From contig LR746269.1 in NCBI GenBank assembly GCA_902729315.2, forward strand, positions 7,538,231-7,602,230: a stretch of DNA of 64,000 nucleotides. Reading direction: 5' to 3'. Numbering within the stretch: position 1 is the first letter of the stretch; the number at the start of each line of letters is the position of its first letter. Below the pieces are notes generated by a model. The model ran no database searches and was not told the origin of the DNA. It saw nothing but the letters and a program-made list of their open reading frames with translations. Shown here piece by piece: positions 33,844 through 47,335 of this stretch. This stretch comes from Spirodela intermedia (Eukaryota > Streptophyta > Magnoliopsida > Alismatales > Araceae). Position numbers and translations under genes: made by a program.

Positions 33844-36800
33844 AATTTTTATATGAAGTGAACTTTCCATCTACTTTCAAACAATCGACCTTAGTTTCAC
33901 TATTTTACCATTAAAATATACTTAACTTTGTAAGGATAAATCTTTTACATCACTAGGCTCAATAAGTTTATGATCATTCTACTTAACCCTTTAACCTTGG
34001 TGATCATAATCTTTAATGTAATCATGTTGTAGGTGTCTCAATGACCCTATGCGACTATGTTGATACACACCACATGTGTTTTAATCAATCCACAACTAAA
34101 AATAAGAACAAAAAATTAATTAAGAATAAGGTTATTGTTGACTTAAATTTGTCATTTGATACACTATGAGTTATTAAAGGATTTGAGAAGTATTAGACTG
34201 ATGGAAGATGCATTTGAGATTTCTATTGATAAGTCTAACTCTATTGAATCAATCTCTTTTTGACTTTCAATTTTTGAGATTTGAGATGAGGTGGATAAGA
34301 AAATGATATTGTTTGAATTTTTCACCTTAATTTGGGTGAAATGAATCTTTTTATGGTGAGATTAGACAACCACTTTTTTGTCCTTATCAGGTATAATAGT
34401 TGGGCTTAGACAAATCTTAAGGGGCTATGTGGAGATCCTGTAAAATACAGAAAAATAATTATAATACTTGTAAAAATTATAACTCTTTTAATACTTTGAA
34501 TTTTGATGTGCATTTTTGGTTTAGAATTCATATTTACATCAACTTTCTAATGACTAGCACCCCTATGTGTCATCTATTTATTAAACAAAAATTAGTTTAA
34601 TTAGGTAAGTCAAATCAATAGACTATTTTGCCCTTAGATAATTCTATTTTAGCCACTAATTTGAAATTCGTTTGATTTATTATCACCTTAATTTAGGTGA
34701 AATGTCCCCTTTTATGGTGATGTTAGATCACCCTTTTTGGTCTTTAAGTCTAATGGTTGAGTTTAGGGGGGCCTTAAGGGGCTATGTGGAGGTTCTATAA
34801 GTACAGAAAAATAATTTTAAAACTTATACAAATCATGACTCTTTTAATATTTTAAATTTTAATATGTATTTTTTAGTTTTGAATTCATCTTTGGATCAAC
34901 TTTTCATTGACTCACCTAAATGTGTTATACATTTCATTAAATAAAAATAAATTTAGTTAGATAACTCAAAATAGTATACTATTTTGTCTTTTGAAAAAAA
35001 TATTAGTTTAGTAATCTTATTAAAGCATTAATAATTCAATATATTGATAAATTTATTTAAAAATATATTATATTTGACTATTTATCAAGAAATATTTCTA
35101 ATAGTTACTTACATGTTTATTTGTACAACCATTTGGTACAAAAAAATAAAAACATTAAAACATTAAAACTTGCACATAAGATAATAACACATTTACCTTG
35201 CGCAAACTTTACATTGAGAAATATTGAAATGATATGTGATATTTTCCTATAGTCAAGATCACCAATTTAATCCTTCTACACCTTTGTTTCTCTAAGCACA
35301 TGATAGACTATGTAAATTTTCATGCTCATATTTTAGTTTCTAGAACCTTGTTGATTTTGATGAACTAATCATTAGTTTCACTTAATGACATATTTTCTAA
35401 ATAATAATATTTTCAGAATAAAATATAACATGATAATTTCATGTGATACAATCAATCAAATTATAAATATTATACATTATTAAATATAATTTATAAGTAC
35501 TATATTAAATTGTATATAATAAATTTCACATTTATCTTCATATCATATATATTCGGAATAAGTATAATTCAACCCCTTGATTGATCTTATACTTGTTCAT
35601 CGTCATCAAAATATCATGTATATAATGCTCAACAACTTGAATATTCATGCAAATAAAGTTTTCAATCACAAGAAGCTACTCTTAGAGCCCTATTGAATAA
35701 TTAATAATATATATAATTAAATTACAATGAGTAAATAAATAATAAAGAAATAAATACATGAAGTAATTAAGGTGATCAGAAATCAAGACGCAATTTCTAG
35801 TTGTTCGTCTCTCTTGATTTCCTTGCCTTTTTGGAAAGTTATCTTCTCTAAGTTTTATTATTCACTGATTATAGTGGCTGATCATTCAACATTGGGTTGC
35901 TTTCACTAGATTCATGGCTTTATTATCCCAAATCCTCTTTGTTAATACATTGTCATTGATAGCTCTATGGAGATAAATGTTGTAACTTTGATGTTTATTA
36001 CAAGTTTTTATTTACACCTCTAGAAATGTCAATACTAACTAGTACTTCTTGATAATGATAGGCTTCTATCAATCAATTTAAAGAATAGTTATGTTAAACT
36101 ATGTAAACATTGATTTTATGACATTTGTATCATGGTGTATTGATTTGGAGTTTAAAGTTTTATCACTACTTTCTTGTCTAACGATGTCATCAATGGAGAC
36201 TCAATTTGATCTCATCTTCTAGTCATCTTTGAGATGTTGAAAAAGAAAGGTTTCATATTGATGAAAGCTATTTTTTTACTACCTTACTTGGTTCCTCTTT
36301 CTGTCTTATATTTTTTGACTTCCAAATTTTTTCTTATTTTTTGAAATCCCACTCTGATTCTTTCATTCATTCTTCAACTAGTGGCAGGATTGCATTATGT
36401 GTCATTCAAATTATAACCTGGACATACTAAACAGTTGTCTTTTACTATATTATTTTTATACTAATAAGATCTCATGCCACATATTGAAATAGCGTGCTTC
36501 ATATACCAATTTTACTACAAATTATGATTCTCATGTTCTGAAATTAAGTTAGATATCCCAAACTTTCTATATCTTTATTTAAAAGTTAGATATTCTTATT
36601 TTCCTAGTTTGATTTTTTAAATATTTGAGATATTGCTCGATGTACTAACATTTTAAGTGTAGTATATTCTGTTATTTTGCTACAAAACACCTATTATACT
36701 ATCACAACAACATTGATTATTACATTGTTTTGCAATATAGCTTTCATACTAAGTTTATCCTAATTTATTGTTCTGCAACATAAGCTTTATAGTTTAGCAT

Positions 36801-37375
36801 ATTGTGTTAATATACTGAAATATCAATGTACCACTCCATGATTCAATACTTAAGTTTTGCAACCTAATGCATTAAAATATAAACCTTAGTATACTTCCTA
36901 TTTCATAATATAATACCTTAGATACTAATGTATTTACATTGATGTGCTGCTTTGTTATGCATTATAAATATCAAATATTGAATTATTTGTTGGTTGTGTG
37001 CTATTTCGTAACATAAAATGATATGCTAAAATATTGGTATTGATGCGTATATTCTTCCCATTATCAACTTCTTACATACTTAAATATTAACTTTAATGTA
37101 TTACATTATTTCACTGCACAGAATGACTCTTTTGCCATCAAATGCTTTGGTTCCTCAACATTGAGGAGGATTTAAAATTCACAGAATCTAAAAAAGCCAA
37201 GAATGAAAAAAAAGAAAGAAGTCTTGAGGAGATATATATATATATATATACACACACATTTGCGTATGGAATTTTGAGAAAACCACTCATTGCAGAAATC
37301 TATAACCTAACTTGTTCACGATATAGAAAATTACTTTCATCTTATCAGACCAAGAAATTACCATCCACCAGCCAC
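33844..37375. other. AT-rich gene-free stretch
   Basis: Apart from the tandem duplication at 34321-34995, I see no gene. From about 36400 to 37100 the DNA has loosely repeated TTGCAACAT/ATATTG-type motifs without a clear period. The last part, next to 37376, is the 3' UTR of the J-protein gene and includes a short TA/CA run near 37230-37258. Confidence 0.5.
34321..34995 (+). repeat. Two tandem copies of a ~361-bp unit
   Basis: TCACCTTAATTTGGGTGAAATG at 34322 recurs as a close variant at 34683. The following blocks (AAGGGGCTATGTGGAG, ACAGAAAAATAATT, TGACTCTTTTAATA-like and AATTCAT) are in the same order. Copy 2 is more AT-rich. No terminal structures or coding potential are seen. Confidence 0.85.
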
Positions 37376-38422
37376 TCAAGCTACCATGAGGCTCTGGAGC
37401 TTATCACAGTGAGGAGTTTGATAGTTCTTCAACCGTTGACGCCTAATCATCTCAATGTGGCAGTAACGTCTCAACACATTCCGATAGTCCATCAAGATCT
37501 CCTGTTCAAGCTTCTCCCTGGATGGGCTCCCTGCTGGGCACTGCTGATCGAAGTCCTCAGACCTAACATAATACTTCACTCCATGTTTCTCCGTGATCCT
37601 TGGGACCTGGTATATGTGAGTTTGCTGCAGGGCATACTCTGGTTCAGAGTAAACCATGAAGGCGACCAAGAAGATGACCACCATGGCCAAGATCTGAAAC
37701 AGGTTTACAAACCCCTGTCCCTCTGCACTGGTAGAACCAGTCGACTGATGGGAGTGGCCTCTGGTCCGATGAAGATGATGAGCTTGGAAGGCACGCTGAT
37801 TGAAGATGAAGGATCGGAAAATCTCATCTGGGTCAGAATCTTCATCAAGGAAGCTATCCCTTGTAGAGTTCCTCCTCCTGTATCCCATGTCCCTGTACTG
37901 GTAATTGATCTCAGAATCTCCAGCTGCGCCAGTCTGGTCGTACAATCTCCTTGAATCCTCATCGCTCAAGCACTGAAAGGCCTTGCAGAGAGTCCTGAAG
38001 GCCTCCTCCGCTCCAGGGGCCTTGTTCTTGTCCGGATGTACCCTAAGGGACAGCTTCCTGTAAGCCTTTCGGATTTCCTCCCCAGAGGAGGTCTTCTCCA
38101 CCCCAAGAATTGTGTAGTAATCCTTGCTTCTCCTGATCTCCCTGATCAGCTTCACCTGCTCTGCAGTATGATGACGCTGGTAACTGGAAGCTTCGGAATG
38201 CTTAGAGGATTGAGAAGGGTCAACGGCAGCCTGGTGCCCAAGTGTGGGAATAGCACCATCCGGCTTCTCGCAGGAGGCCAGTAGGGTTTCCACACAGATG
38301 TTAGGGTCAAGACGCTGAGCAATTTTAATGAACTTCCGCGCACGGAGCTGGTCACCAGAAGCGATGGCCGCCTCTGCGATTCGAACACTCCTTGCTGCCT
38401 CATCCTTGTTGCTGTCCTTCAT
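37376..38422 (-). CDS. Membrane-anchored J-domain protein with C-terminal DUF1977
   Basis: A DNAJB12/B14-type co-chaperone, expected in the ER membrane with the J domain facing the cytosol to recruit Hsp70 for membrane-protein quality control. It has one uninterrupted coding exon of 348 aa. The start MKDSNKDEAARSVRIAEAAI is the usual plant form, with a TPR-like helical N terminus. The J domain covers about residues 100-164 (DYYTILGV, HPD at 129-131). A membrane helix follows at about 238-258 (VNLFQILAMVVIFLVAFMV), then the DUF1977 tail (ITEKHGVKYYVRSEDF). The ATG at 38422 is chosen over readings further upstream because it starts the conserved N terminus and no upstream ATG opens this frame. 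The plant homologue is chaperone DnaJ 49. The opposite-strand open frames here are shadows. Confidence 0.92.
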   Translation of the reverse strand: MKDSNKDEAARSVRIAEAAIASGDQLRARKFIKIAQRLDPNICVETLLASCEKPDGAIPTLGHQAAVDPSQSSKHSEASSYQRHHTAEQVKLIREIRRSKDYYTILGVEKTSSGEEIRKAYRKLSLRVHPDKNKAPGAEEAFRTLCKAFQCLSDEDSRRLYDQTGAAGDSEINYQYRDMGYRRRNSTRDSFLDEDSDPDEIFRSFIFNQRAFQAHHLHRTRGHSHQSTGSTSAEGQGFVNLFQILAMVVIFLVAFMVYSEPEYALQQTHIYQVPRITEKHGVKYYVRSEDFDQQCPAGSPSREKLEQEILMDYRNVLRRYCHIEMIRRQRLKNYQTPHCDKLQSLMVA

Positions 38423-39197
38423 CAACGTGATCCCCCAGAAACCGAATTTCCTCCTTCCAACCGCAAGATTCCCAGAAAACGATGATGCGAAATTGGAGCC
38501 TATCAATGGATGATAACTGAGATCGAACCCTACTGTTCCAGATCGGAAAAAAACGATCCAGAAGCCGGATTCCAAAAGGCAAGCGAAACCAACCTTAGAG
38601 AATCACCGAGTGAAGATTTCCCCTCCCGGAGATGCAGATCGAGATAATCATCGACATCCTGATTCCAAAAATGGGGACGGGTGGCGGAGTATCACAGCCT
38701 GGGGACCCGAGCTTTCCTCTCGATCCGATCATACAGTTGTGGAAACGCCTGCGAGGAGGGGGGAGACTGAAGCGAATCGCACCGGTCGAGATCGAGGGAG
38801 AGTTAGGTTTTGGCCAGAAGCCCAGAGTTGGACTTCTCAATCGTGAGTTGGCTCCGAAGTCGTACGATTGTGAGGCCCACAGAATGGCCGATTAGATCCG
38901 AATTCGAAGAAAAGCCAAAATTAACGAAATTACCCAGCTTTAAATCTTTTATCCTTCTGATCCCTACCATAATTGTCTGCTAAAGTCAAACCTCCGATCG
39001 TTCCGTCAGACTTAAAACTGCCCTCCAAAGCCTAATTCTATCCCCCACACTGATCTTAGCGAGAGAGAGAGAGAGAGTTTGAGTACTTGCAACCCACTCT
39101 TCTGATCGATCAGGAACATACATTAAGTATAGTAAAAATGCTGCAATAGGTAGATGGGCTACGGCGTACTTACATGGGGAGGGGGGAGGGCGTCGGA
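38423..39197. other. J-protein promoter/leader and CAP-D3 3' flank
   Basis: GC-rich leader and promoter of the J-protein gene (minus) up to about 38900, then AT-rich sequence. The GA run at about 39060-39076 and the stretch up to 39197 are the likely CAP-D3 3' UTR or terminator area. Short open frames on both strands match nothing. Confidence 0.5.
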
Positions 39198-42100
39198 CTA
39201 GTTGTTGTCGTCGTCGGAGTCGAAGGACTGCCTCTTCCGAAGGGACTCCAGCAGCTCCCTCGGCCGGTCAGCTCCGGTGGCGCCGCCGCCCGCGGCTGCG
39301 GACCTGACCTTGGGCAAACTCATGGCGCTCAGCGGCGGGGTGGGCGCGTCCCGCTTCGCCTCCTTGAGCACCGAGCGGACAGTCGCCCGCGCGGCGGCGT
39401 CCGCCACCGCCGAGGCGACCCTCTCGCCCGCGGCACCGTCGGCTCCGGCGAGTCTGGACTTGGCCCTGGCGGCGTCGTACTTGTGCATGTCGTAGACGAG
39501 CTCCTTCTGGAGCTGCCGGTCGGCGACGAGGATGTCCTCGATCTCGCTCTTGTAGTCCTTGAGGAGGACACAGAGGCACTCCATGAGAGAGCCGGTGAGG
39601 GGGCTGTTCTTGCTCTCCAGCAGCCTCTTCAGCTCGATGAAGATGGGCACCGCGTGCTGGATCAGGTTCTTCTTGGACGCCTGCGTCACCGCCCTCCCCT
39701 TCGCCGCCTGCGCGGCGCCGGCGCCGCCGTCCGCCGCCGCCTCCTCCTCCGCTTCCGCCGGCTCGCCGCCGCGCGTGTGCTGAAGGCGCATCTCCTTGCA
39801 GGCGAGGATCCGCAAAGCATCCTGCAGAGGCGTACGTAGCCCATCTCTGAGATTTTCTCAAAGCCACCAACTAGTCGACGATTTGACTCATCTCCATCTA
39901 CCTGGAGAACGGACTGCCCGGCGGCGTCGTCGATGTTGAGCAACCCATCCGGCACGGCCGCGAGGATCTCGGCGCACAGCTTCGCGGAGGTTGCCAGCAG
40001 CTGCTCTGGGGCCATCTGCTTCAGCAGAGAGACGTAAATGCGCATCCTCTGTGCCCGAGATTTCTCGTCACTCCCCCTGCAAAGAGAGAAGTAAGACCAT
40101 AAATGGGTTCTCACCATCGCCTTCTTCTTGGTATTCTGGAACTGGATTTGCAGAGTTTTTTCACCTGATCGAGAAAAGCTGGCTGCTGGTTGGCGAGTTC
40201 CCATGGCTCTCACAGTGCCCGGAGTGGGAGCGGCAGTCGTTGAGGACGAAGATGGCTTCTATGAAGCTGTTGTATGCAAGAAGTGGCGCTTTGACTGACC
40301 AAGAACAGCAGGAACTGGGTTAATTTTCTGCTCTTGATCAGTTGAAAATTCCAGTGATGATGGCGGAGGCAGCCTGCCTGACCTTTTATGATGCTTCCAA
40401 AAAGGTGGTCCGCCAGATGCCTGATCTTCTCAGATTCGTCGACGAGAGTCAAGAGAAACCGCCGGAAGAGGACGCCTTTCCACTTTACGTAGTCTCTCTG
40501 GGAGAGAACCATGCAAACGCTGCGTCATCTAGCAAACAATGGGAAAATGGCGTGGGTGAAGAGGTCAAGAGCGCAGACCAACCTGTACTAGTCTTGAGAG
40601 GAGGATGAAGGTCTGTCTTCTGACAATCTCACACGGGTCACGCAGCGAGTTGGTGATATTTGGAATATAACTGTAAAACAAGAAAAAAAAAACCAGTTTG
40701 AATGGCTGTGCGGTCGAATGGAGCTTGTGATGAGCGATGAAAAGTATGATTATGCTGAGGGGGTTAGCACAGAAAATTGGCCTCATGAATCCAATTTCTC
40801 CAAATCTCTGGGCAGTAAGTATACATTACCAATATATCTAAGCAACCTCGCCTGAACACAAAGTAACCCATGCAATTTCAACCGACAGAAGAAAAAATGC
40901 ATTCCAGGATATGACTATAACTAACAGAGAGGTGGCAGGACAGCTATTCAGAGTTGTGTTGGCAATTACGATTTTTTTTTTCTGATCAACCTTGCTACAG
41001 AGATTTATAGAGCATATGCAATCAATATTTCTGAGACATCAGTTACAATCATAAAACTTTAAGTTAGTAGTTTTGAAATACCAAATAAGAAGAAAAAATT
41101 GCGAAGCTAGTCTTCAACCTTTTAAATATAATATCCCCTTAAAGTATTATGCTATCCAGCACGAAGCTGATTCGCGTTGAATGGACTTGTTTCATATTTT
41201 ATTATTTCTAATGTGTACAATTCTTAGCGTTACTCCTTATGAGCAGGTCAACTTTTAAACATCATCACACAGACAAAAGAGATTAAGCACACACAACCTA
41301 CAGTGATTATGTTGCAATGGTAAGCTAAAATATTTGAAAACCCAGCTCAGAACCAATGGGCAACATGTGGAGCAATCTCACTCGATTACCACAAGATTGC
41401 TCCACAAGATTATGTGGAGCAATCTCACAATATTTATCTTGTCTACTATAGGACTACAACACAGATTATGAGAATCACTACAAATTTGCCACAAAGCTGG
41501 GACTTTATCAGTTCAAGGATCATAACTTTTTTTTAATCAGCAAACCTCCGTTGCAATCAATCAACCTCAAACATGGTGTCAATTCATCTAATGCTCACAC
41601 AGGCATCGGTTTGCCTACATTCAATGGAGCACTCTTATGCTCTCTTTCGTTTTCAATAATTATGTGTTCGTGTGTCATTTTCATTACTTGTGTTCATGCC
41701 TGTACCCCAAAGAAGAAAATAATAAATCATATTCATGCAGTCTGTGCATTGTAAACTAATTAAATCTATCCCCACTGCACAATTTGGTGAACTCTAGTCA
41801 TGAACTTGAAATGTAAGCAGTCTGAGTTTACCAGTGTAGTAAGAGACACAAATCGGATTTTGCAATACCCACATAAAAACTGATGTTTTTAGCACTAGAG
41901 ACCAATACTGAGTTATACATTGTCAAAGAATGAGATACGTTACATGTCTTTCATACCAGTCAACTAATGCAGTATACCGAACGCAAAAATCCGTCATTGA
42001 GATCATTATATTGTTCCGAAGAGCAGCTGACTCAGTCCTCTCAAGCTCCTAAGTCAATAAGCAAACAAGTTTTCGAACTTAATAGCGATTCAAACAATTT

Positions 42101-45100
42101 AATAATTAGGAGAAATATTTTTTTAGCCCAAACCTGTACGAACAGTGGGATGTAGCGCTTTGCAAGTTTGTCATCCACAAGGCATATCTTTCCCATTGTT
42201 ACCCATGATTGGATGTACAAGGATGGAGCGATCTCTTTCATGGCAACTGTCAACCCTGTAAGTTCTTTTCTTTTCTGATCAGTGTCTGGAGGAATGATGA
42301 TAGCATGTAACTTGGGAATGGCTCCCTTTAGATCAGCAGATGGACAGACAAGGACCATTGATCCAATAGTGAACACTGCAACCACCGCTTGTGACAAGGA
42401 TGGTGATGCTGTTGTCCCTTTCTTCTTATTACCCAACGGGGTTCGTAAATTACCATCATCTTTATCTCGTGAGACTTCACCAATATAGTATTCAAGAGTT
42501 TCCAGGGCTTTGAATAATACCTGACCCACCCATTTCAATACAAGAGCGTCACCCTCATGATTATTTGTAGCCTTCCGCTTGCATAATGTTGTGAGCGCCT
42601 TTACATGAGCATCGACCTATCAACAAGCGCAGAAAGGGGGAGGATGGAACTGTTCTTTAACAATATGCAAAGGAGATAAAAACAAAAATAAGCCTTTCAC
42701 ATTTTCAATAATGCAGCAACAATAATATGCCAGAATGAAACTAGTATTCTGTTGGAGGAAAAAAAATTATTCAAAAGAGGTCTCGCCACATAGAAAAACA
42801 TCTCCACAGGATTACATATTCTGCTTAAAATTGTGAGGTTTTGAGAATTAGGAGATGGAAAAATAAGAAAAGAACCTTCGATGATTATGCCACATTCTTT
42901 ATACTCGGTCTGTATTCACTAGGCTGGGAATAGCCAATCCAATTGGAAACCAGTATCATAGGACTAGAGGAAGATAATTTAGACTCGGAGATTTACTCAT
43001 GAGACTAATCTCATGAATGACAGCAAATTTATTGTTTCGCACAAAATTTTGACATATTCATTATAAAAATAGATTAGATCAGATGACGACTGTATCTATC
43101 TGTTTCGTTTATGAAACTGGATGCCACATTTTTTTCACATACCTTTTGCACAGGATTTAAAACAAAAATCCGAGGATTATCATTGTTTAATGGCTTCCTC
43201 ACAGTGCATCAACCTTCTCAAAACTGAGATGAATGAAGAGGTTGAACATGGATGATAATAAGCTAGCGGACATGGAACAATTTTCTATGAAAATAATCAT
43301 TATGTATCGTTTCGATTCATCAGAAGTACGAACATTAAAAAAATCTGCAACAATGTGAGAGGACTCTCATAATTCTTAAAAGCATTATGTGAAACTTACA
43401 CAGAACGTTTTCAAGTTTAAATAGCAGGCATGTCGAAAAATCGTCCATATTGGCATACTGGATTCTATGGCTTCCAATCTTTGAAGAAACATGTTTCTGG
43501 GTCATTTTAACCAAAGTGCTAAATGTGCATTCAGTGAAGATATTGGGGCTAGAAAAATTAAAATTCATTGAAAATATATCTTAAATTATAAAGATGAGAA
43601 TATGGGTATTTTCTGTAAAACCTGGCGGAAGTAGTTGACTAATTCCTACCATAGACTGTAATAGCATTAACAAAAATCCAGATGTGGCTTTAACAAGAGA
43701 CCAATCTCCAAACTGGTGTTTCATGGATGGTTTAGTGTTAGACGAACCTGTGCTTAAATGACTAGAGAGAAGAATGATTTCTGCTACCCTGGACTTCGCC
43801 TGGGTAAAGATATTGTCATCCGAAACAATAAGTAGTCAAATGGGTTACTAACAAGCAATGCACATCTTGATGACAGTGACATGAATTTTAGAAGAATTGC
43901 ACGTCTTGACAAACGAATAAAGAAATGGGGATTTTCCTCACCATGACTGAAGTATTAGGTAGCAGAAATCCATTGAAAATAAAAGAGTAGAATGTTGGGA
44001 GAAAGTAAATTTACTAGGAATGTGAAGGCAACATAGGATTGTGGAGAGTAGTGCCATGGTAGATAACAGGAGCTTAAAACTTAAAATCTTCGTTTCCTTG
44101 TTCTAAATCTACTAAATATGAGATTTGTCTGCACAAACATTGCATGTAATTACATTGGCAATACAAAAAAAATTGGCTCGTACATCCCATGCGAGAACCA
44201 AAAGTATAGCTTAAATAGGCAGTCTATGCCAGGACATAATAAGATCAGAGCTTTGTATATCTGTATGACAGAGGAACGTGTAATAGTTTTGGCGGGAAGG
44301 TTTTGCTTACCTCAGTGAAATGCATATTAAAATTTTGAATACGATTAAGCAGGTTATGACCCAATTCTGCTGCAGGCTTACTAGGCAGCTCCCGAGAAAC
44401 GTTGGAGATTGTCTGTAAGAGTGACACTCTGTCTCCAGCCCACATGACAGATGTGGGTTCCAATTTATCTACACTCCCATTCATGTCCATGGAACAAGCC
44501 TGATCAAGAAGCTCCCAGTGGTGATGGAGGAATTTCCAATTTATTGCCTCTGAAACGAAAGGAGAAATCTCAGAAAGAATAAACCAAGCACCCGGCGGAG
44601 CTGTCCACTTTTCTATACGCATAGAATTTTTCGTCCAAATTGATTCGGAAATCGTAATAATATTCTGAAGTGACGTAGCTATTGAATTCTTCAGCTTTCT
44701 TTTCTTTCCTAGGCTTGCGCATATCTTCTTTACGTATGGCGCCACCTCGAAATCACATGTCCCTCTCAACAGAGCCAGGACATCTTGGGAGTAAACTGAT
44801 TCGAGATTTGGTGGATCACATATGATTTTTGCATTCCCAACAGCAGATATCCAGTTCAAGACCAGTTCAAGAAAAAGATTCTCGCATTCCTCTTGGATGC
44901 TTGTCTCATTATCCATAATCAGAGGGGGAACAGCATGCAGCCATTCTTTGATCACTCTGCTATCCTTGAATTTCCTGTATGCCTACAAACCAATGAGAAC
45001 ATAACAAGTCTTCAATATGGAAAAATCTTATATAACGGAAAAATAATTTCATAAAAGAAGAAATAGAGGCAGGTACCTCTGATAGAGCTGAAGCAGCAGC

Positions 45101-46570
45101 TTTTCGAATACTGATCAATGGGTCAGAGCAAGCACGTCCAATAGTCTTCAGAATTATCTCATCTATCGGTTGCCCGGTCATCAACGTATATTTAGTGACG
45201 AGTAGTAGTGTAGCCTTCCTCACTGCAGCCTTCTCATCCAAACACCTTTTTTTCAGCAAATTGTTAAACTTCTCATACCTCGATGTGATGAAACTTTGCA
45301 GCAAGGGGTGATTATTAATATTTTCAGATAAAGATCCAATCGCATGAGCCAGGTTTGTCAGTGCCCGAGCTCGAATTACGGCTGAAACATCAGAACAACG
45401 TTGGAAAAGAGCTTGTAGGCATCTTATGCCCCACCACGTACAGGTTCCATCAGCGCAGTAGTTGTCAGGGCTATCAACTCCCAGTGGATTGGGCAATGTT
45501 GTCAACAGCGAAAGGATCAAGTCAACCGCTAAAAACCTGAGTTGTGCCTTTCCCTGGGCCATCTTGTTGACGTATTCTACAAAAGCAACCTGGTCCTCTG
45601 ACTCCATTATCCTCAAAATCTCTACGATGGCATCTACTGCAGATGCTCTTGGCTCAGACTTATCTGGAGCCTTCATAGCAAGGTACCTCGGCAAGTAAAG
45701 TAGCGTTTTTCTGATTTCACCATTCTCTCTCGCCATCCCCGCTAGCTGATGAGTTAAAAAGCCCAGTACAGCAGACCTTGTGGGAGATTTGAGAGGCAGA
45801 AAGACCATAGGTACCAGTACTCTCATCACTTCAATGGCCGCTTGCGACTGATCACCATGCTGAGGCCTTGAAACCAGGCCATAGAGTATGCGAAAGCATG
45901 AATCAGACAAGCGGTGATGCGGTGCACTCGGATTCTTGAGGATTCCTGCCATGGTCTCAACTAGGGACTTGACCCCATCGGGCACCGTGTCGAGTCGAAC
46001 CTTGTCGAGAACCAACTCCAGAAATTCGAGGACTTGCAGCAGCAATTCTTCAATGCTCATATCCTGGTCTACGGTATCCCGCCCACCGAACCTGTGCGAC
46101 GTACTCGCACCACCTCCCCCCCTCTTCCTGCTGGCGTTCTTCCGGTGATTGGTTTCACGAGAGGATTCCGCAGCAGGAAAGGATTCAGATCCACCTGGCT
46201 GGATCTTGAGGGAGCGGCGTAAGGATCGGAGAAGGGAGAGAAATGCGAGAGGGTTGAACAGGGTATAGATAGGGGCAGAGGCAGAGAGCAGCGCAGAGAG
46301 GTAGACGCGAGAAGCGAGGAGAGAGGCACGAGAAACAGGACTGTCCATCCCGGCGGCGATCCATCGGACGATGCTCGACGACGGCAGATTCCTCGCCACG
46401 AGACGGTCCCAGAGCTCAACGCCATCGCGATCACCATCGTCCAGCAGCACCTGGAGTTCGGACAGAGCCGCCTCCGAGACGGAGACCACCGAGCCGCCGG
46501 ATTCCCCAAGGGCTTCTTGACCTTCGAGCTCCGAGAAGATCAGCCAGTACCTTCCGTCGTCCTCCTCCAT
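39198..46570 (-). CDS. CAP-D3: Condensin II complex subunit CAP-D3
   Basis: HEAT-repeat subunit of condensin II, which shapes chromosomes and in plants helps keep centromeres apart in interphase. Nine exons join in phase: 46570-45077, 44982-44311, 42616-42134, 42048-41957, 40670-40583, 40497-40383, 40294-40165, 40076-39902 and 39821-39198. The product is 1290 aa, close to Arabidopsis CAP-D3. The N terminus reads MEEDDGRYWLIFSELEG. The HEAT core includes LRDPCEIVRRQTFILLSRL and KGVLFRRFLLTLVDESEKIR, followed by APLLAYNSFIEAIFVLND. The tail is alanine-rich and ends in an acidic DSDDDNN. Exon 9 is very GC-rich, with open shadows on other frames. The ATG at 46570 has an ideal GCCGCCATGG context; an in-frame ATG at 46615 is a weaker option. 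It is divergent to EID1. Confidence 0.94.
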
Positions 46571-47335
46571 GGCGGCGGCGAATCGTCCCCCATTCCCCTC
46601 CCGTTTACTCACCATTTCCGCAGATCTTTCCCGCCAATGATTTGGAACTCGTTTGATGACGTCATCAAAGCAGGATTTCGGGCTGGGCATTCCTCTTTCT
46701 CGGCCCGGCCCGCGGTAAGGTTGGCCATGAGAAGGAGGGGGGAGGTTAGCGAGTGATGGAGCGCAGAGCCGTGCTCCCCCTTCTCCGCCGCCCGCCTCGT
46801 CGGAGAGCGACGGTGGGCTCCGCCATCCTCTTCCCGCCTTACGAAGATCCGAGACGAACAGTACGGCGAGGGCCCTCCTGTACCCCTCTCTCGCCGTCTC
46901 GGTGGTGAGGAATCTGCCATTTTTTCGCTGTCGCTATTGGTTCCGGTTTCTGGCAGATCGTGATCTCTGTTTCCGATCGTCATCGCTCTTCTCGATCTAG
47001 ATACCTGCCATGTTGGCATGATCCGTCGGCCTTCCTTAATTCATCGATGCCGACGGTGTTCCCTTTTGGTTGGATGCTCTTTGATTCTGGAAAGGGGAAG
47101 AATCTGATCTGATTTGTGGTAACCCCAGTTGCTGCCTTTCTCGATCCAGCTTCCGTACCCTCCAATGGTTGGACGGTCTGTCGGTCATCCTTAATTCATC
47201 GATGCCAACTGGCGTTCCATTTGGTCGAATGTTCTGTGATTTCGGAAATTGGGAAAGAATCTGATCAGGTTTGTTGTAACCCTAGTCGTCCAGCAACGGC
47301 GAGCCGGGAAAATTTGCGGTGGCGCCTCCTCAACC
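46571..47335. promoter_or_regulatory. Divergent CAP-D3 / EID1 intergenic promoter region
   Basis: The 765 bp between the two start codons must hold both promoters and leaders. The CAP-D3 side is GC-rich. The EID1 side contains a tandem repeat of about 155 bp period (see 47019-47285). No TATA box stands out. Confidence 0.65.
47019..47285 (+). repeat. Tandem duplication (~155-bp period) in the EID1 leader
   Basis: CTTAATTCATCGATGCC occurs at about 47035 and 47190. In both copies it is followed by GTTCC-TTTGG, GATT-GGAAA, GAATCTGATC and a GTAACCC-type end. The second copy ends about 50 bases before the EID1 ATG. Confidence 0.85.

Noticed and set aside
37142-37954. 270-codon plus-strand open frame
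   Set aside because: Antisense to the J-protein coding exon; begins in AT-rich 3' flank and shows no domain.
38423-38575. N-terminal extension of the J-protein
   Set aside because: It has no ATG start, and the family N terminus begins at the ATG at 38422.
39174-39839. Long plus-strand open frame opposite CAP-D3 exon 9
   Set aside because: It is a GC-rich antisense shadow with arginine/leucine-biased composition and no family; CAP-D3 is clear on the other strand.
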